Source of the DNA: Cephaloticoccus sp.
GTDB lineage: Bacteria; Verrucomicrobiota; Verrucomicrobiia; Opitutales; Opitutaceae
Assembly (NCBI GenBank): GCA_030833445.1
Contig: JAURHD010000002.1
Coordinates: 124,001-188,000, forward strand
Length of the DNA stretch: 64,000 nucleotides
Direction: 5' to 3'
Every line of letters begins with the position of its first letter. The stretch's first letter is position 1. The notes under the pieces were generated by a model. The model saw only the letters and a program-made list of their open reading frames with translations. It made no database searches and was not told where the DNA came from. The position numbers and the translations under genes were made by a program. Below, one piece after another: positions 35,913 through 47,777 of this stretch.

Positions 35913-36974
35913 ATGCGTCCCCCAAAACTAGATTATCAGCCGCGTGGTCCCCGCCGCCCCAAAGCCCACAAGCTCGCGCTGATCGGTTGCGGCGGTATCT
36001 CGCAATATCATCTGCAGGCAGCCAAGCATTGGAATGTGGAGGTTGTCGCTCTCGCGGACATCAATCTCAAGGCAGCCCAGAGTCGGCGCGATGAATTTTA
36101 TCCTCAGGCCGAGGTCTATGCCGACCATCGAGAGCTACTGGCTCGCTCCGACATTACCGCGGTAGAGATCGCCACCCATACTGCTATCCGCCCGGCTCAG
36201 ATTCGCGATGCTCTCCTCGCCGGCAAACACGTGCTCAGTCAAAAGCCATTCGTCGCCGATATTCGCGAAGGTCGCAAACTCATCGCCTTGGCGAAGCGCA
36301 AAAAACTCGTGCTTGCCGTCAACCAGAACGGCCGTTGGGCACCCCAGTTTGCCAGTTTACTCGCGGCCCAACGCCAAGGCTTCCTCGGCGATATCCACTC
36401 GCTCGATATGGTGATGGCGTGGGATCATACGTGGTGCCGTGGCATGCCCTACGCAGAGCAACGCCATCTTATCCTCTTCGACTTCGCGATTCATTGGTTT
36501 GATATTGCCGCAACCGTATTTGGCGAACGCCGGGCAAGCAGTGTATTCGCCAACGCAGTAAAGGCACCCAAGCAGGACATGAAAATTCCCATGCTGGCCA
36601 ATACCATCGTCAATTATGGTGACGGCCTCGCCACGCTGGGTTTCAGCGCCTATGAATCGATCGAGCCGCGCGAATACATTTGTTGCGTCGGTTCGAAAGG
36701 CACCTTCCGCGGGACGGGTAATGTAAATAAGATCACGGCAGTGGAACTGAGCACTCGGAAAGGCACCGCCAAATACGATTTGCAGGGCAATTGGTTTCCC
36801 GACGGTTTTTACGGCACGCTCGGCGAATTCCTGCGGGCCATTGAAGCAGGCCGCGAAGCGAGCATCAATGCGACCAACAACCTGCGCAGTCTCGAACTCT
36901 GTTATGCCGCCCTCGCCAGCGCCGATTCCGGTCAACCCGTGAAACCCGGGAAAGTGCTTAACTGTCGAAACTAG
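35913..36974 (+). CDS. Gfo/Idh/MocA family oxidoreductase
   Basis: 353 residues from the ATG at 35913; the track starts 48 codons earlier in the preceding gene. The Rossmann motif 'LIGCGGISQYHLQAA' is canonical, and the signature region reads 'VLSQKPFVADI', where Gln replaces the Glu of EKP (a frequent variant of this family). The C-terminal domain includes 'FDFAIHWFDIAATVFGE'. It is the third gene of the rhamnosidase operon. Its stop overlaps that of the convergent alcohol dehydrogenase by 4 bases. Confidence 0.88.
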   Translation: MRPPKLDYQPRGPRRPKAHKLALIGCGGISQYHLQAAKHWNVEVVALADINLKAAQSRRDEFYPQAEVYADHRELLARSDITAVEIATHTAIRPAQIRDALLAGKHVLSQKPFVADIREGRKLIALAKRKKLVLAVNQNGRWAPQFASLLAAQRQGFLGDIHSLDMVMAWDHTWCRGMPYAEQRHLILFDFAIHWFDIAATVFGERRASSVFANAVKAPKQDMKIPMLANTIVNYGDGLATLGFSAYESIEPREYICCVGSKGTFRGTGNVNKITAVELSTRKGTAKYDLQGNWFPDGFYGTLGEFLRAIEAGREASINATNNLRSLELCYAALASADSGQPVKPGKVLNCRN

Positions 36975-37957
36975 TCGGAGATTCGCAGCACGATCTTTCC
37001 GAACTGGCCGCCACGTTCCATCAGATCAAATGCGGCCCCAGCCTCTACCAGTGGGAAAACATCACTCACCACCGGCTTGATTTTGTGCTCGGCTACAAAG
37101 GTGATCATGGCGGACCAGTCTTGTGGACTGCCCATGGTCGTGCCCAATAAACTGAGCTGCCGCCAAAACACTTTCCTCATGGCCAATCCACTGGGATTCC
37201 CCCGGGTTGCACCATAAAACACAATTCGTCCACCCGGCGCGGCGACGTTGAGGAGATGGTCGAATCCATCGCCACCGGCGCTGTCGACAATTACATCGAA
37301 CAGGCCGGCGGATTTCGTCCAATCGCCACTCGTATAATCAAAGCCCCCCTTGGCCCCGAGCTGCCCGGACCGGGCAATCTTTTCGGCCGAACTCGACGTC
37401 ACCCAGACTTCGGCGCCGGCGGCCACGGCGTATTGCAGCGCAAACAACGCCACGCCCCCGCCGATGCCATTGACCAGCACTCGCTCCCCCGATTGCAGCC
37501 CGGCCCGCGCAAACAACGCGCGGTAGGCGGTCAGGCCGGCCAACGGCAGTGCAGCTGCTTCCTCCCAGCTCAGGTGTGACGGTTTGGCGGACACCTGCGT
37601 GACCGGCACGGCAATCTGTTCCGCCAACGTGCCCTCGCGTGGCAGCCCCAGAATTGAGAAGTCACGCCCCTGCGAGTGCTCATGGTCGCCCCAATGGAAA
37701 CTCGGATTGATGATCACCTCACGCCCGACCCACTCAGCCGAGACGCCTTCGCCGACAACGGTCACGATTCCAGCCCCATCGGAACCAGGAATACAGGGCC
37801 ACTTGAGACCGGCGTATTGCCCGAGCTTGATCCAGACATCCCGGTGATTGAGCGCCGAGGTTTTGATTTCAATCAACAGCTCGCCCGGTGAAGGCGCGGG
37901 GTTGGATACCTCGGCGACGCCGAGTTCGTTGATTCCGGTCAATTGTAAAGCACGCAT
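36971..37957 (-). CDS. Zinc-type/quinone-oxidoreductase-like alcohol dehydrogenase (MDR family)
   Basis: 328 residues. The GroES-like N-terminal part carries 'IKTSALNHRDVWIKLG' and 'IPGSDGAGIVTVVGEG'. The Rossmann domain follows with 'GERVLVNGIGGGVALFALQ'. There is no Cys/His set of structural zinc ligands, so it is closer to the quinone oxidoreductase branch. It reduces or oxidises small carbonyls with NAD(P)H; the substrate is unknown. Confidence 0.88.
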   Translation of the reverse strand: MRALQLTGINELGVAEVSNPAPSPGELLIEIKTSALNHRDVWIKLGQYAGLKWPCIPGSDGAGIVTVVGEGVSAEWVGREVIINPSFHWGDHEHSQGRDFSILGLPREGTLAEQIAVPVTQVSAKPSHLSWEEAAALPLAGLTAYRALFARAGLQSGERVLVNGIGGGVALFALQYAVAAGAEVWVTSSSAEKIARSGQLGAKGGFDYTSGDWTKSAGLFDVIVDSAGGDGFDHLLNVAAPGGRIVFYGATRGNPSGLAMRKVFWRQLSLLGTTMGSPQDWSAMITFVAEHKIKPVVSDVFPLVEAGAAFDLMERGGQFGKIVLRISD

Positions 37958-38010
37958 TATGCCGGCAACGTATCAGCGGCCGCTCTGTTGGCAAACCACG
38001 CGTTAACTAT

Positions 38011-39396
38011 TCACGCGTGGAGGCGACGCTCCCAAGGTCCGGTCATCGCCACCGTGTAGCCCGGGTTCTGCACATTGAAAAACAGGGTCGAAGCATCGGG
38101 CGAAAAACAAACGCCAGCCAGTTCGCGCTTGGGGATCGGATTTTCCGCGATGTGATAAAACTCGCCCTGCGGCGTCACACCGACCAGGCGGCAATTTTCC
38201 GCACTGTCCTCGCAAATGAGCAGATCGCCCCAAGGCGTCATCGCGAGATTGTCGCAGTTGCGCAGCAACGCGGAATCGTTCGGTTCGGCAAACAACTCCA
38301 GTTTCCCCGGCTGCTCCAGCTCGCGTGGCGTGCCTTCGTAAGGGCTGGGCACATAACGGAATATCTGCCCCAAAGCCTTGGGTCCACCGATCGTCATCGC
38401 GAAATAAATGCCATCTTCCGCCGTCCAAGCGCCTTCGCCCCGGGCAAACGGCACCGCCCCGGCGGCCGCACCTCGGAGACGGAGATCGTCGTTCGGGCTT
38501 TCCGGCTCATCGAGATCAATCCAACGCACCGCGAGCGGACGCCCCACCGGGAATTGGGCTCCCGTCAAGTTTCGCGTGTCGGTGATTACTGCATCGACCA
38601 AACCCAAGGCCTGCAGTTTTCCTCCCGCGGCCAGATCGCCCTTTACTGTCGGCAGAAAACGATAGAGCAGTCCGTCGGCGAGATCCTCGGTTTCATAAAC
38701 CGCACCCGAAACGGGGTCGACCGCGATCGCCTCATGTCGGAAGCGGCCCATTGCCTTCAAAGGCACGGGGTCTACCAGCCCAGGCTCCACCGCAGGTCTG
38801 ACCTCAAAATTGTAGCCATGCGGTTGCTCGGCGTTAGGTTCAGGCACCGCATTTACTTCCTCACAGGTCACCCATGTGCCCCAAGGCGTAGGACCACCTG
38901 CGCAATTACGCACCGTGCCGGCCAGACTGAGATAATGCGTTTGGAGTTGTTGGGTGCGGGTATCGAAAACCAAAGTCGTGGTCCCGCCAATGTTCGGCAG
39001 GATGCCATGGCCACGATCGTAGATTTTTTCGCGGGGCATCAAATCAAGCCGTTCGTTCATTGCGCCAAAGGGTCCTCGCGCGGTGAGGTGGCTTTCATTT
39101 TCGTGATTACGCACCAATAGAGTCAGGCCATCGGGTCCGGCAAATGCGCCCATGCCATCATGCATCGCTGGCACCTTGAATCCATCGGGCATCTCTTCGC
39201 CGGTCCGGGAAAATACGGTGTAGCTAAACCCTTGCGGCAACTTGAGCAGCCCTTGGGCATCGTCGATCAAGGGACCGTAACCCGCCTTGTTTGAAACCGA
39301 ATTTGCAAAGACGGGTTGGTTTACGAGCGTCCGTAAGCCGGCAAAGCCAAACGCCGTCAGGCCGGCATTACGGATAAAGGTGCGCCTTGTGAGCAT
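38011..39396 (-). CDS. PhoX/DUF839 family protein, Tat-exported
   Basis: 461 residues. The N-terminus 'LTRRTFIRNAGLTAFGFAG' is a twin-arginine signal. Motifs typical of PhoX-like DUF839 proteins follow: 'TPWGTWVTCEEVN', 'FRHEAIAVDPVSG', 'YETED' and 'NCDNLAMTPWGDLLICEDS'. PhoX enzymes are Ca/Fe-dependent phosphatases of the periplasm; whether this one is a phosphatase is not proven by sequence. It appears monocistronic. Confidence 0.85.
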   Translation of the reverse strand: MLTRRTFIRNAGLTAFGFAGLRTLVNQPVFANSVSNKAGYGPLIDDAQGLLKLPQGFSYTVFSRTGEEMPDGFKVPAMHDGMGAFAGPDGLTLLVRNHENESHLTARGPFGAMNERLDLMPREKIYDRGHGILPNIGGTTTLVFDTRTQQLQTHYLSLAGTVRNCAGGPTPWGTWVTCEEVNAVPEPNAEQPHGYNFEVRPAVEPGLVDPVPLKAMGRFRHEAIAVDPVSGAVYETEDLADGLLYRFLPTVKGDLAAGGKLQALGLVDAVITDTRNLTGAQFPVGRPLAVRWIDLDEPESPNDDLRLRGAAAGAVPFARGEGAWTAEDGIYFAMTIGGPKALGQIFRYVPSPYEGTPRELEQPGKLELFAEPNDSALLRNCDNLAMTPWGDLLICEDSAENCRLVGVTPQGEFYHIAENPIPKRELAGVCFSPDASTLFFNVQNPGYTVAMTGPWERRLHA

Positions 39397-39465
39397 GCTG
39401 CTATCACGGTCAATTATCCCTTACTGTCAAAACCACACCACACCGTAACCGAATAGTCACGCAGC

Positions 39466-40116
39466 TTAAATATGTGTGACAAGCGCAGCCTTGGGAAAGC
39501 GCACTTTGGGCGTGGTGGCATACTTGTCATCAACCGCGCGGTAACCGGCGGCACAACAGACCACCGCGCCATAAGAAGTGCCGGTCAGTTCAAGAATCTC
39601 ATCAAACTTGGTTGGTTGAAATCCTTCCATCGGGCACGTGTCCACCCCGAGCAACGCAGCGGCAGTCATGAAGTTGCCCAGAGCGATGTAAATTTGATGC
39701 GTTTGCCAAGTATCGAGACGTTGTTCCGCACGTGCCCGGTCCAAGTTTCCGGTGATCATCGCGCGAAATTTGGCCAAGGACTCGACCGGAATGCCGCGCA
39801 CTTCACTAATCCGGGCGATGTGCTGGTCCACGTGATCCTCTCCCAGATCGCGGCGCACTGCCATGATCAGAAAATGGGAACAGTTCGTTACCTGCGGTTG
39901 ATTCCAAGCCGCCGGTTGCAACTTCGCTTTCATGGCTGGATCGGTCACCACGATGAATCGCCATGGCTGCAGCCCGGTTGAGGAAGGCGTCAGCACCAAG
40001 GCATCTTCCAGTGCCGTCCACGTTTCATCCGGAATCTTGCGGGTGGGATCGAAATGTTTTACGGCATAGCGCCAATTGAGCGCCGTGAGCAGAGTCTCGG
40101 TTGAAATTGTGGCCAT
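39466..40116 (-). CDS. NAD(P)H-dependent nitroreductase family oxidoreductase
   Basis: 216 residues from the ATG at 40116 (MATISTETLLTALNWRYAVKHFD). FMN-binding 'RYAVKHFDP' and 'PSSTGLQPWRFIVV' are hallmarks of the NfsB-like nitroreductases. It reduces nitro or quinone compounds or acts as a flavin reductase. It is divergent from the ABC permease pair (145-base gap). Confidence 0.9.
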   Translation of the reverse strand: MATISTETLLTALNWRYAVKHFDPTRKIPDETWTALEDALVLTPSSTGLQPWRFIVVTDPAMKAKLQPAAWNQPQVTNCSHFLIMAVRRDLGEDHVDQHIARISEVRGIPVESLAKFRAMITGNLDRARAEQRLDTWQTHQIYIALGNFMTAAALLGVDTCPMEGFQPTKFDEILELTGTSYGAVVCCAAGYRAVDDKYATTPKVRFPKAALVTHI

Positions 40117-40261
40117 GGATGGGAAAAACAGCAACCAAGCACCGCAATTGGCAAGGCCGGGTTGAATTTTCGGCCAATGTCACACTTCCGGCTTGGCATG
40201 CCGGACGCCTTCGCCTCACTGATAAAGCGCACTACCCCTGCGTGCTTAGTAGTTACACAAA

Positions 40262-41209
40262 ATGGCATCCACTTTATCCCGGCAAAAAGTCCTCCGCGAA
40301 TGGAAACTCTATCTGTTCGTGGTTCCGTCGCTGGTCATGGTGCTGATTTTTTCGTATTTTCCGGCCGGCAGTGCGATCTATCACAGTTTTTTCGATTGGT
40401 CGGGCGGTGAAGCCAAACAGTTCATCAATTGGGATAACTACATCCGGGCGTTTCACGACAGCACATTGCTCAGTTCGTTTGTTACCGTCGGTGCCTTGCT
40501 GATTTTCAATCTGTTCAAGATGATTCCCTCGATCCTGATCGCGGTCTTGATTCACCGGGTGACGAGTGACAAGTGGCAATACGCCTACCGAGCCCTGCTG
40601 GTGGTGCCCATGATTGTGCCGCACTTGGTGACCTTGTTCATTTGGAAATTCATCCTCGATCCAAACCTCGGTGCACTGAATCGCGTCATCGAGGCCACGG
40701 GATTCAAGAGTATCCTAGTTTGGATCAATGACTTCTTTGGCTGGAGTGTATTCTTCAAGGACGTTCCTATTGGCTGGCTATCCCAACCCGAACTGATTCT
40801 CCCGGCCCTTTTCATCTGGGGCTTTCCGTGGATCGGCACGGTCGGCGTGCTCATCTACCTCGCCGGCCTGCAATCCATCGGTCAGGAAGTTTACGAGGCC
40901 GCCGAACTCGACGGCATCGGTCCTTTCAAGAAGTTTCTCTACATCGAATTGCCGCTGATCCTGACACAGGTTCGCTTGAGCCTCGTGCTCCTCATCGTCG
41001 GCACGCTCGGTCAATACGGCCTGCAACTCCTGTTGCTCAACGAATACGGTGGTCCCGGTGGCCGGGGCATGGTGCCCGGACTGTGGATGTATAATCGCGC
41101 CTTCGTTGCCGGTGAATTTGGTTATGCCTGCGCCATCGGTGTGATCCTAGCTTTCGTGATTCTCGGTCTGACCATCATTAACAACCGTTACGTGAGGGTG
41201 GACAAATGA
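40262..41209 (+). CDS. Carbohydrate ABC transporter permease (MalF type)
   Basis: 315 residues with about six membrane helices. The EAA loop 'EAAELDGIGPFKKFLYIELPLI', which contacts the ATPase, lies near residue 215-236. The first helix is 'LYLFVVPSLVMVLIFSYFPA'. It should form a heterodimer with the next gene's product for sugar uptake. The stop overlaps the next ATG (ATGA). Confidence 0.92.
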   Translation: MASTLSRQKVLREWKLYLFVVPSLVMVLIFSYFPAGSAIYHSFFDWSGGEAKQFINWDNYIRAFHDSTLLSSFVTVGALLIFNLFKMIPSILIAVLIHRVTSDKWQYAYRALLVVPMIVPHLVTLFIWKFILDPNLGALNRVIEATGFKSILVWINDFFGWSVFFKDVPIGWLSQPELILPALFIWGFPWIGTVGVLIYLAGLQSIGQEVYEAAELDGIGPFKKFLYIELPLILTQVRLSLVLLIVGTLGQYGLQLLLLNEYGGPGGRGMVPGLWMYNRAFVAGEFGYACAIGVILAFVILGLTIINNRYVRVDK

Positions 41210-42057
41210 GCGCAGCCGAAAACACCATCGCCAAACTTCACCGCAAGGTCGACTGGCCGAAGCATCTGATCATCTGGTTCTTCATCCTGATTGAGCTTTT
41301 CCCGCTCTACATGATGTTTCAGGTCAGCTTCAAGGACAACGCGTCCTTCATCCAGCAACCTTGGCTGCCGTTGCCTCCCACTGAATGGCAATGGGGCAAC
41401 TGGCTCTTCGCCATCAAGCTCGTCGGGCCCTACCTCGCCAACACCCTCTTCGTCGCCGTCACCGCCACGATCTCATCGCTCTTCCTCGCAATTCTCGGCG
41501 CCTATTTCTTTTCCCGGCATAAAATGCCTTTCAGTGGTCTGCTCTGGGCGCTCTTCCTGTTCCTGATGCTGCTGCCCACGGTGACCAATATCGTGCCGCT
41601 CTTCATGCTGCTGAAGTCGATGAGCCTCTTGAACACGCTGCTCGCGCTGATTCTCGTCGGGGTCGCCGGTGGGCAAGTCTTCAATATCTTCGTGCTGCGC
41701 CACTTCTTGGAAGATTTGCCCAAGGATTTGTTCGAGGCCGCCGAAATGGATGGCGCGTCCCACTTTCAGCAGATCATCAACATCGTGATTCCGATGTCCG
41801 GTCCGATCATCGGCACGCTCGCGATTCTTTCCTTCCTGAATGCTTGGAATGACTTCCTGCTGCCACTGATCATCCTGCGCGACAAGGAGCTGTTCACCCT
41901 CGGCGTCGGCCTGATCTATCTCGATGGCGAATACGTCAAGCCATGGGGCAAGATCATGGCCTCCTACTTCCTCGCGGCCATTCCGCTGATCCTCATCTTC
42001 CTGTTTACGATGCGTCTGTTCGTCCGCGGTCTTTCCGCCGGCGCCATCAAGGGTTGA
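41206..42057 (+). CDS. Carbohydrate ABC transporter permease (MalG type)
   Basis: 283 residues with six membrane helices, coupled by a 4-base overlap to the MalF-type gene. The EAA loop 'FEAAEMDGASHFQQIINIVIP' and the end 'QLSAGAIKG'-like 'RGLSAGAIKG' are typical of MalG. No substrate-binding protein or ATPase gene is adjacent; they must be encoded elsewhere, or the ATPase is shared. Confidence 0.92.
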   Translation: MSAAENTIAKLHRKVDWPKHLIIWFFILIELFPLYMMFQVSFKDNASFIQQPWLPLPPTEWQWGNWLFAIKLVGPYLANTLFVAVTATISSLFLAILGAYFFSRHKMPFSGLLWALFLFLMLLPTVTNIVPLFMLLKSMSLLNTLLALILVGVAGGQVFNIFVLRHFLEDLPKDLFEAAEMDGASHFQQIINIVIPMSGPIIGTLAILSFLNAWNDFLLPLIILRDKELFTLGVGLIYLDGEYVKPWGKIMASYFLAAIPLILIFLFTMRLFVRGLSAGAIKG

Positions 42058-42065
42058 TCGTCGGT

Positions 42066-44153
<2,088 letters not shown>

Positions 44154-44157
<4 letters not shown>

Positions 44158-45761
44158 GTTGTGCGGGATCCCGAGGTCAATTTGGCGCGCAGCTTTCCGA
44201 GCATCTCACCAAGTTCGGCCCGGCCTTCAATTTTCAACATCCAGATCAACCCGGCGTAAACGCCGATACCCAGGCCAATCATGAGGGTGAGACCTACGGC
44301 ATCCCAGATGTGCGAAACCCGCACCGTCAGATTCCAGGCAGCCAAGCCGATCGATACCATCACACCCATGACCAAACTCGCACCCACTACTTTAATCAGG
44401 TCACGCCAGAGGTGCTTGAAATGCAGACCCTCATGGCCGCGGGAGAGCATGCGTTGCAGATACCATGCTTGCACGACTATCGCCACATTACCGGCCACCG
44501 CCAAGCCCACGGTCCCCAAGAAACGCATCAGGACGAGGCTCAACACCAAGTTGACCACAAAACTGATCAAGGCAGCCCGCACCGGGGTCTTGGTATCCTT
44601 CTGCGCATAAAATGCCCGCAGGATCATACTGACAAAGGACAAAAACGGCAGGCCCAGCGCATAGGTGGCGACCACTGGCTCCATCAAGGCGGTATCGGCT
44701 GCAGAAAATTCACCACGTTGGAAAAGCAGTTTGATGATTGGCGTGGCCAGGACGACCAAGCCGACCGCAGCCGGTATATTGACCACCAAGATGAGTCGCA
44801 TGCCCTTGCGATAGGCAGAGGACAAATTGTGGTAGTCACCCGCCGCGGCATATTTAGAGATCAGCGGAAACACGACGGTTGAGACCGCCACCGCAAATAC
44901 ACCGATCGGCAATTCCATCAGCCGGGTGGCCAGGTTGAGCACCGTAACTGCTGAGTCGTTGAGCGAAAGTCCCACAATTCGCGCCACCGCCATGTTGATC
45001 AGATAAATTGCGGACCCAAATACCGTCGGTCCCATCAGTTTTACGATCTGGCGCACGGCCGGACTTGCAGCCGGGTCGAATTGAGGACGCCAACCTTCTC
45101 GCATCAACGCGAGCGCCGGCACCACCATTTGCAGAAAACCACCCAACAGTGCACCGGCACACAGCCACAACATCCGTCCGTCCAATGTGGTAGCCCAGCC
45201 GCCATAGACCGCCCCGCCAAGCAGACCAATCATCGCCAGGTTCAGCCAGATGGGTGACAGCGCCGGTTCGACAAAACGATGAAGGGTCTGCAAGGCCGCA
45301 CTGAATGCAGCGGCCATACACACGAGCACGAGATAGGGAAACAGCACGATGGCCAAACGCGCGGCTTCATTGAGCCGTCCAATCGTATCCGCATCAGCCC
45401 CCAAGTGTTCGAATAATCCGGCCAGATGCTCCACCTGCCACAGCATGCCAATCGCCAGCAGCACCAACCCACTCGTAATCATGAGTAGCCAGCTCGCCAC
45501 TTGGTTTACCAAGGCAAAGGCCCGTGCGCGCTCTCCAGCACGTAGTTCTTCACTGAGGATCGGCACCAAGGCCGACGTCAATGCACCTTCACCCAACAAA
45601 CGACGAAACAAGTTAGGCAGGGTAAACGCAGTGTAGAATGAAGAGGCTAGGGCCGACGTGCCAAACACCGCAGTGACCAACATGTCGCGTCCCAGCCCGA
45701 GCACGCGCGATACCATCGTCAATCCCGCGACAACTCCGATATTTTTCAGGTTCTTCGACAC
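44154..45761 (-). CDS. murJ: Lipid II flippase MurJ
   Basis: 535 residues with about fourteen membrane helices and a GTG start at 45761 (SKNLKNIGVVAGLTMVSRVLGLGRD). This N-terminus and 'LGEGALTSALVPILSEE' are typical of MurJ/MviN. It flips lipid II across the inner membrane for peptidoglycan synthesis. The downstream symporter-like gene overlaps by 4 bases. Confidence 0.95.
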
Positions 45762-45819
45762 GCGCGCAGTTCTCGTGGCCGCAGGAGGGCTGGCATGAGC
45801 GCAGTCCTACCGATGCCGT

Positions 45820-46500
45820 TTAAGGCATCACCAACTGCAGTTGTGAACCCTCGATGGTAACATCAGACAATTTGCCCCATGCCGTGGTAAATTCCTCCGG
45901 CAGGGCCGCGGCGGCCAATAGCTTGCTCAGGATCAAACCACCAATGATCGGCAATTTGTCCACCCGGCAGGAGCCGACATAAAATTTGGATGGGGTGAAG
46001 GCGAATTTATCACCGGAACGCTCGAAGGTGCCTTGGGCAACCACCTGGACTTTGGCTTGAATCAGTCCATAAACATTTAAATCCACGGGTGCGGCCATCT
46101 GTAGTTCGCTTTCATCGATCCGAAAGTTCAAAGCGCCAGGTGTGATCATACCCGGGGAGGCCGCCTCGGCCTTGTTGTCCTTCGCCGCTTTGGCGGTCTC
46201 GGCCGCCAGCGTCTTTACCACAGTATTCAATTCCTGCTCGTTCACCGTCACGGTTTCACCTGCAATGAACGATTGCTGCTTACGTGGCCCCAATCGCCCT
46301 TGGGTGCTATTGGTCGAACCTTCAATGTAATAGACCGTGCCTTTGACCGGCTCTTTGGGCAACTCGCGCACTGTCTCAACGGGTTTCACAACCAGCCAGG
46401 CGGCAGCAAGCACCGCCCCCAGAATTACACTGAAAAGTGCACCGAGGGTGACTTCCAACCAACTGGGTCCCTGTAAGGCACGATCAATTTTAGAGCTCAT
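45820..46500 (-). CDS. Hypothetical membrane-anchored protein
   Basis: 226 residues from the ATG at 46500 (MSSKIDRALQGPSWLEV). One helix near residues 15-38 ('LGALFSVILGAVLAAAWLVV') anchors a periplasmic domain of about 185 residues rich in beta-strands. I do not recognise a family. It lies 7 bases downstream of the FmdB gene on the same strand, and upstream of murJ on the same strand, so it might take part in envelope biogenesis. That is an inference. Confidence 0.7.
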   Translation of the reverse strand: MSSKIDRALQGPSWLEVTLGALFSVILGAVLAAAWLVVKPVETVRELPKEPVKGTVYYIEGSTNSTQGRLGPRKQQSFIAGETVTVNEQELNTVVKTLAAETAKAAKDNKAEAASPGMITPGALNFRIDESELQMAAPVDLNVYGLIQAKVQVVAQGTFERSGDKFAFTPSKFYVGSCRVDKLPIIGGLILSKLLAAAALPEEFTTAWGKLSDVTIEGSQLQLVMP

Positions 46501-46507
46501 AATGAAG

Positions 46508-46780
46508 TTATTTGGCGGCCACCTTGGCCTTGGTTTCGGTTTTGGATTCAGAGCTGGAGGATTTCTCCCCGCCTCCGCTGTCCGGGGTGCCTGATTTCTT
46601 TTTGTAGTCGGTGATATAGAATCCCGTGCCTTTGAAAATAAGTCCGGCCCCACCACCCATCAGACGATTCAGGCCAAGCTTTTTACACTTTGGACATTTC
46701 TTCAGCCGGGAGTCGTTCATTGACTGAAAGACCTCCATTTCATGGCCGCATTTGGTGCAAACGTAGTCGTAAGTAGGCAT
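46508..46780 (-). CDS. FmdB family zinc-ribbon regulatory protein
   Basis: 90 residues. The zinc ribbon is 'YDYVCTKCGHEMEVFQSM...KCPKCKK', with four Cys at residues 8, 11 and 29, 32 or so, and the conserved 'GTGFYITDYKKK' follows. The C-terminus is Ser/Lys-rich. Proteins of this family occur widely; their function is poorly known. Confidence 0.92.
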   Translation of the reverse strand: MPTYDYVCTKCGHEMEVFQSMNDSRLKKCPKCKKLGLNRLMGGGAGLIFKGTGFYITDYKKKSGTPDSGGGEKSSSSESKTETKAKVAAK

Positions 46781-46889
46781 AAACTTTCGAGTTCATTTCT
46801 GGCCGATGGCCGCGGAGATGGCGAGATTGTTCTCAACCGGGTCACGCAGGGTTGCGCCGGGGACATTTTTAACCCACTTGCTAGGCGGT

Positions 46890-47774
46890 ATGACCTTTAT
46901 CGAGCAATTTGCGGATTACGTCAGTCGGGTTGAAAAAGGGATCGATCGATTTCTACAGCCAGCAGATGAACACCCCCCGCGCCTGCACGAGGCCATGCGC
47001 TATGCGATCCAAGGAGGTGGGAAGCGGTTGCGACCGGTCCTTGCCCTCGCGACCGCCGAAAGCTTTGGCGCCTCAGAAGAGTCCGCCTTGTCTGCGGCCG
47101 TGGCGCTGGAATGCGTCCACACCTACTCGCTCGTGCACGATGACCTGCCGTGCATGGACAACGATGACCTCCGACGCGGCCGCCCCACAACCCACAAGGC
47201 TTTTGACGAGGCCACCGCTTTGCTAGCAGGAGATGCCCTGCTGACCCACAGTTTTGTCATTCTGACGATCAACTATGCCACGCAACCCGCCCTTGCTCAC
47301 GCGCTCTGTCTTGAATTGGCCGCCGCCGCCGGCAGTCGCCGTTTGATAGGGGGCCAAATGTCAGACCTCTTGGCCGAGCATCGGTCCAATGTCACCGCGG
47401 CCGAGTTGGATTTGATTCACTTCAACAAAACCGCGGCCATGATCGAATCCTCGCTGGTCATGGGCGCGCTCGTAGGCGGTGCCAGCGTGAGTGATATCGA
47501 CCTCCTGCGTCGCGTTGGCCGGCACATCGGACTAACCTTTCAGATCGTCGATGACATCCTCGATGCCACGGCAGACACCGCCACGCTCGGCAAGACCGCG
47601 GGCAAGGATGCCAAGGCGGACAAGACCACCTACGTCAAATTGCACGGCATCGACAAGGCTCGTCAAATCGCGGCAAAAAACACCGCCAAAGCCGTAGCCG
47701 CGATCGCCACCCTACCCGGTGATACCACTTTTCTGCAGACCTTGATCTCCGAAATGGGCAGCCGGGCAAAGTAA
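46890..47774 (+). CDS. Polyprenyl diphosphate synthase (farnesyl/geranylgeranyl type)
   Basis: 294 residues from the ATG at 46890 (MTFIEQFADYVSRVEKG). The first aspartate-rich motif is 'HDDLPCMDNDDLRRG' and the second is 'IVDDILDATAD'; 'GGGKRLRPVL' precedes them. It makes a C15-C20 prenyl diphosphate for quinones, lipid carriers or carotenoids. The longer ORF start at 46806 has no homology. It converges with tpiA at a gap of 3 bases. Confidence 0.93.
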   Translation: MTFIEQFADYVSRVEKGIDRFLQPADEHPPRLHEAMRYAIQGGGKRLRPVLALATAESFGASEESALSAAVALECVHTYSLVHDDLPCMDNDDLRRGRPTTHKAFDEATALLAGDALLTHSFVILTINYATQPALAHALCLELAAAAGSRRLIGGQMSDLLAEHRSNVTAAELDLIHFNKTAAMIESSLVMGALVGGASVSDIDLLRRVGRHIGLTFQIVDDILDATADTATLGKTAGKDAKADKTTYVKLHGIDKARQIAAKNTAKAVAAIATLPGDTTFLQTLISEMGSRAK

Positions 47775-47777
47775 CAT

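Noticed and set aside
38017-39120. 367-codon plus-strand ORF over the PhoX-like gene
   Set aside because: Arg/His-rich shadow of a conserved minus-strand gene.
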